This document shows, one piece after another, positions 14,590 to 15,959 of a stretch of DNA of 15,959 bases. Location: assembly GCA_937974175.1 (NCBI GenBank), contig CALJIG010000091.1:1-15959 (forward strand). The letters are read 5' to 3'. Below the pieces are notes generated by a model. That model saw only the letters and a program-made list of their open reading frames with translations, was not told the DNA's origin and made no database searches. The position numbers and the translations under genes are program-made. This DNA comes from an uncultured Ignavibacteria bacterium. Lineage in GTDB: Bacteria > Bacteroidota > Ignavibacteria > Tepidaquicellales > Tepidaquicellaceae. Positions within the stretch are counted from its first letter, which is position 1. Each line of letters opens with the position of its first letter.

Positions 14590-15654
14590 TTAATATTCTA
14601 GTATAATTGTTCCTTGAGGATATTCATTTAGTATATCAACATGTCCTATAATTGCTGCTTTTTCATCGCCGTTATTTTTTATATCTGAAAGTAAGGCTTC
14701 AGCATTCTTTTCCGGAACAGAGATAAGTAACCCTCCGGATGTTTGCGGATCAAAAATAAGATGCTCGATAGTTTTATTTATATTTCCTTTTGCTGCATAA
14801 AAATCTTTCGTGTATTCTCTGTTGGATTTATCGCCTCTGGTAAGAAAATTGTTTTCAACAGCATTTAATGCTCCTTCAAGTACCGGTAGTTTGTTAGCAT
14901 CTATAACTAAATTTATTTTACTCGCTTTGGCAAGCTGCATTCCATGTCCTGCCAGCCCAAAACCGGTTACATCTGTGCATGCATTCGCGGTTGCTCTTAC
15001 CATGCATTCCGAGGCATTTTTATTGAGACGTGTCATTGAAGATATCAGTGCGTTGTAAATATTTTCACCAAGTTCAGAAAACTTTACCATGTTATTGAGT
15101 ACTCCTGTTCCAAGCCCTTTTGTTAAAATCAAAACATCGCCCTGCTTAGCGCTGTCATTGCCTTTTATATTTTTAGGATGGATAGTACCTGTTACTGCAA
15201 GACCGTATAAAATATTAGTTATATCTACTGAGTGCCCGCCAATAATAACACAGTTGGCTTCATTAGCTTTATCTGCACCCCCGGATAAAATATCTTTAAT
15301 TATGCTGATATCCTCCTTCTGGGGGAATGCTAAAATATTCAAAGCATTAATTGGTGTTCCGCCCATGGCATAGACATCACTAAGAGCATTGGTTGCTGCA
15401 ATTTGTCCGTAAGTGTACGGGTCATCAACAACGGGAGTGAAGAAATCTGTAGTGTGTATCAATGCCAATTCATCATTAATTTTGTAAACTCCTGCATCAT
15501 CTTTCCCTTCGAATCCGACTAGAACGTTTTCATTTGTTGGCCATGTTACTCCTTTAAGAGCATCGGATAAAATATACGGAAAAATTTTTGCAGCACATCC
15601 TGCAGAGGTTACCATTTGTGTCAGTCTTACTTTATTACTTGCGTTGTTTTCCAT
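14590..15654 (-). CDS. selD: Selenide, water dikinase (selenophosphate synthase)
   Basis: Makes selenophosphate from selenide and ATP (giving AMP and phosphate), the selenium donor for SelU and for selenocysteine synthesis. It is 354 aa from the ATG, a normal length, with the PurM/AIR-synthase fold. Key residues: Cys20 and Lys23 in TSAGCAAK, matching E. coli Cys17 and Lys20; the Cys is coded by TGT, so this is a Cys form and not a selenocysteine form. Other landmarks are TTDFFTPVVDDPYTYGQIAA, ALSDVYAMGGTPINALN, IIGGHS, CTDVTGFGLAGH and DPQTSGGLL. The frame also opens two codons earlier at a TTG (15658-15660); I prefer the ATG at 15652-15654. No convincing SD is seen for either. First gene of the operon, so the promoter should lie in 15655-15959. 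Confidence 0.96.
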   Translation of the reverse strand: MENNASNKVRLTQMVTSAGCAAKIFPYILSDALKGVTWPTNENVLVGFEGKDDAGVYKINDELALIHTTDFFTPVVDDPYTYGQIAATNALSDVYAMGGTPINALNILAFPQKEDISIIKDILSGGADKANEANCVIIGGHSVDITNILYGLAVTGTIHPKNIKGNDSAKQGDVLILTKGLGTGVLNNMVKFSELGENIYNALISSMTRLNKNASECMVRATANACTDVTGFGLAGHGMQLAKASKINLVIDANKLPVLEGALNAVENNFLTRGDKSNREYTKDFYAAKGNINKTIEHLIFDPQTSGGLLISVPEKNAEALLSDIKNNGDEKAAIIGHVDILNEYPQGTIILEY

Positions 15655-15959
15655 TTTCAAATATTTAAAAAGAGAGTGTATTTCAATTTGGTGAAAAAGA
15701 AACTTTAATTTCAGTTAAAAAACTATAATTCAATTTTTTTTATAAATAAAATGCTAATTAGGTATGGTTTATCAATTTTGATATTATGAAAATAATATGT
15801 ATTTTTGAATGAAGTTCTTTTCAATTACCCCAGCTATCTATTCCACTACTCCCAGATTCAGCCGATTATTTAATCAGGGATGTTATCAGCTCCCTCTTCC
15901 GGGAAAATTTTTAAATATGTAATTCGGTGAAGATGATATTAGTTTTTGATTAAAATAAA
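15655..15959. other. Intergenic region upstream of selD, no recognised gene
   Basis: About 305 bases, very AT-rich to ~15825, then a distinctly less AT-rich patch (~15826-15905). It should hold the selD promoter, but no clear promoter boxes could be placed. Visible structure: a perfect inverted repeat ATATTAT-GAAA-ATAATAT (15781-15798), the dyad GATTA-TT-TAATC at about 15864-15875, and a weak AGGGA...TCCCT stem-loop around 15876-15896. I looked on both strands for a tRNA (including tRNA-Sec, often near selD) and saw none. The only ORF of note is listed separately. Confidence 0.6.
15809..15922 (+). CDS. Possible small ORF, 37 codons, function unknown
   Basis: ATG (15809) to TAA (15920-15922), encoding a basic 37-residue peptide that starts MKFFSITPAIY and ends GKFLNM. 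It coincides with the locally GC-richer patch, which is the main reason to note it. There is no ribosome binding site, no recognised family and no co-directional neighbour in view. It may be chance or the remnant of another gene; confidence is low. Confidence 0.15.
   Translation: MKFFSITPAIYSTTPRFSRLFNQGCYQLPLPGKFLNM

Noticed and set aside
15089..15373. 94-codon plus-strand ORF opposite selD
   Set aside because: Antisense to conserved SelD motifs; the open frame comes from base composition.
15580..15600. Selenocysteine in the SelD active site
   Set aside because: The active-site codon is TGT (Cys), with no in-frame TGA in the gene.
15655..15959. tRNA-Sec or other small RNA gene near selD
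   Set aside because: No acceptor stem, T-loop consensus or cloverleaf could be found on either strand.

Overview
The window looks like a piece of chromosome from an AT-rich member of the Ignavibacteria / Chlorobi-Bacteroidetes lineage. The evidence is two large secreted proteins ending in type IX secretion (T9SS) sorting domains with the NYPNPFNP signature seen in that group, the scarcity of strong Shine-Dalgarno sites, and use of TTG and GTG as well as ATG starts. No genus can be named from the sequence alone. No IS element, prophage, CRISPR array, rRNA or tRNA was found.

Region 1 (1-5583) is a uric-acid degradation locus. Uricase is on the minus strand. Divergently, on the plus strand, sit allantoinase, allantoicase, OHCU decarboxylase and 5-hydroxyisourate hydrolase, tightly overlapped (1, 4 and 4 bp), followed 28 bp later by a CitE/HpcH-like TIM-barrel protein. 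Together they turn urate into 5-hydroxyisourate, OHCU, S-allantoin, allantoate and finally ureidoglycolate plus urea. No ureidoglycolate lyase, urease, xanthine dehydrogenase or transporter is present here. The CitE-like protein is a good candidate for handling the glyoxylate end product. A dyad in the divergent promoter region is a candidate operator. A 7-bp tandem repeat begins inside the uricase stop region and runs to the window edge.

Region 2 (5584-12448) holds two secreted T9SS cargo proteins, each with a signal peptide and a shared ~190-residue C-terminal module. The first is a 1049-aa beta-rich protein of unknown function. The second is a 1127-aa subtilisin-family (S8) protease. Each transcription unit here is bounded by a good hairpin terminator. 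Four mutually complementary arms lie between the purine operon and the first secreted gene.

Region 3 (12449-15654, minus strand) is a compact operon selD - selU/mnmH - TerC-superfamily (DUF475-type) membrane protein with 5- and 9-bp gaps. SelD makes selenophosphate and SelU uses it to make 2-selenouridine at the tRNA wobble position. The membrane protein's role is not known, and its linkage to selenium genes is the most suggestive context in this half. The last ~305 bases hold no recognised gene, only a possible 37-codon ORF and small dyads.

Most interesting points: the CitE-like protein in a urate pathway lacking ureidoglycolate lyase, the selenium/TerC operon, the attenuator-like hairpin set at 5615-5685, and the heptamer repeat that places stops in all frames.
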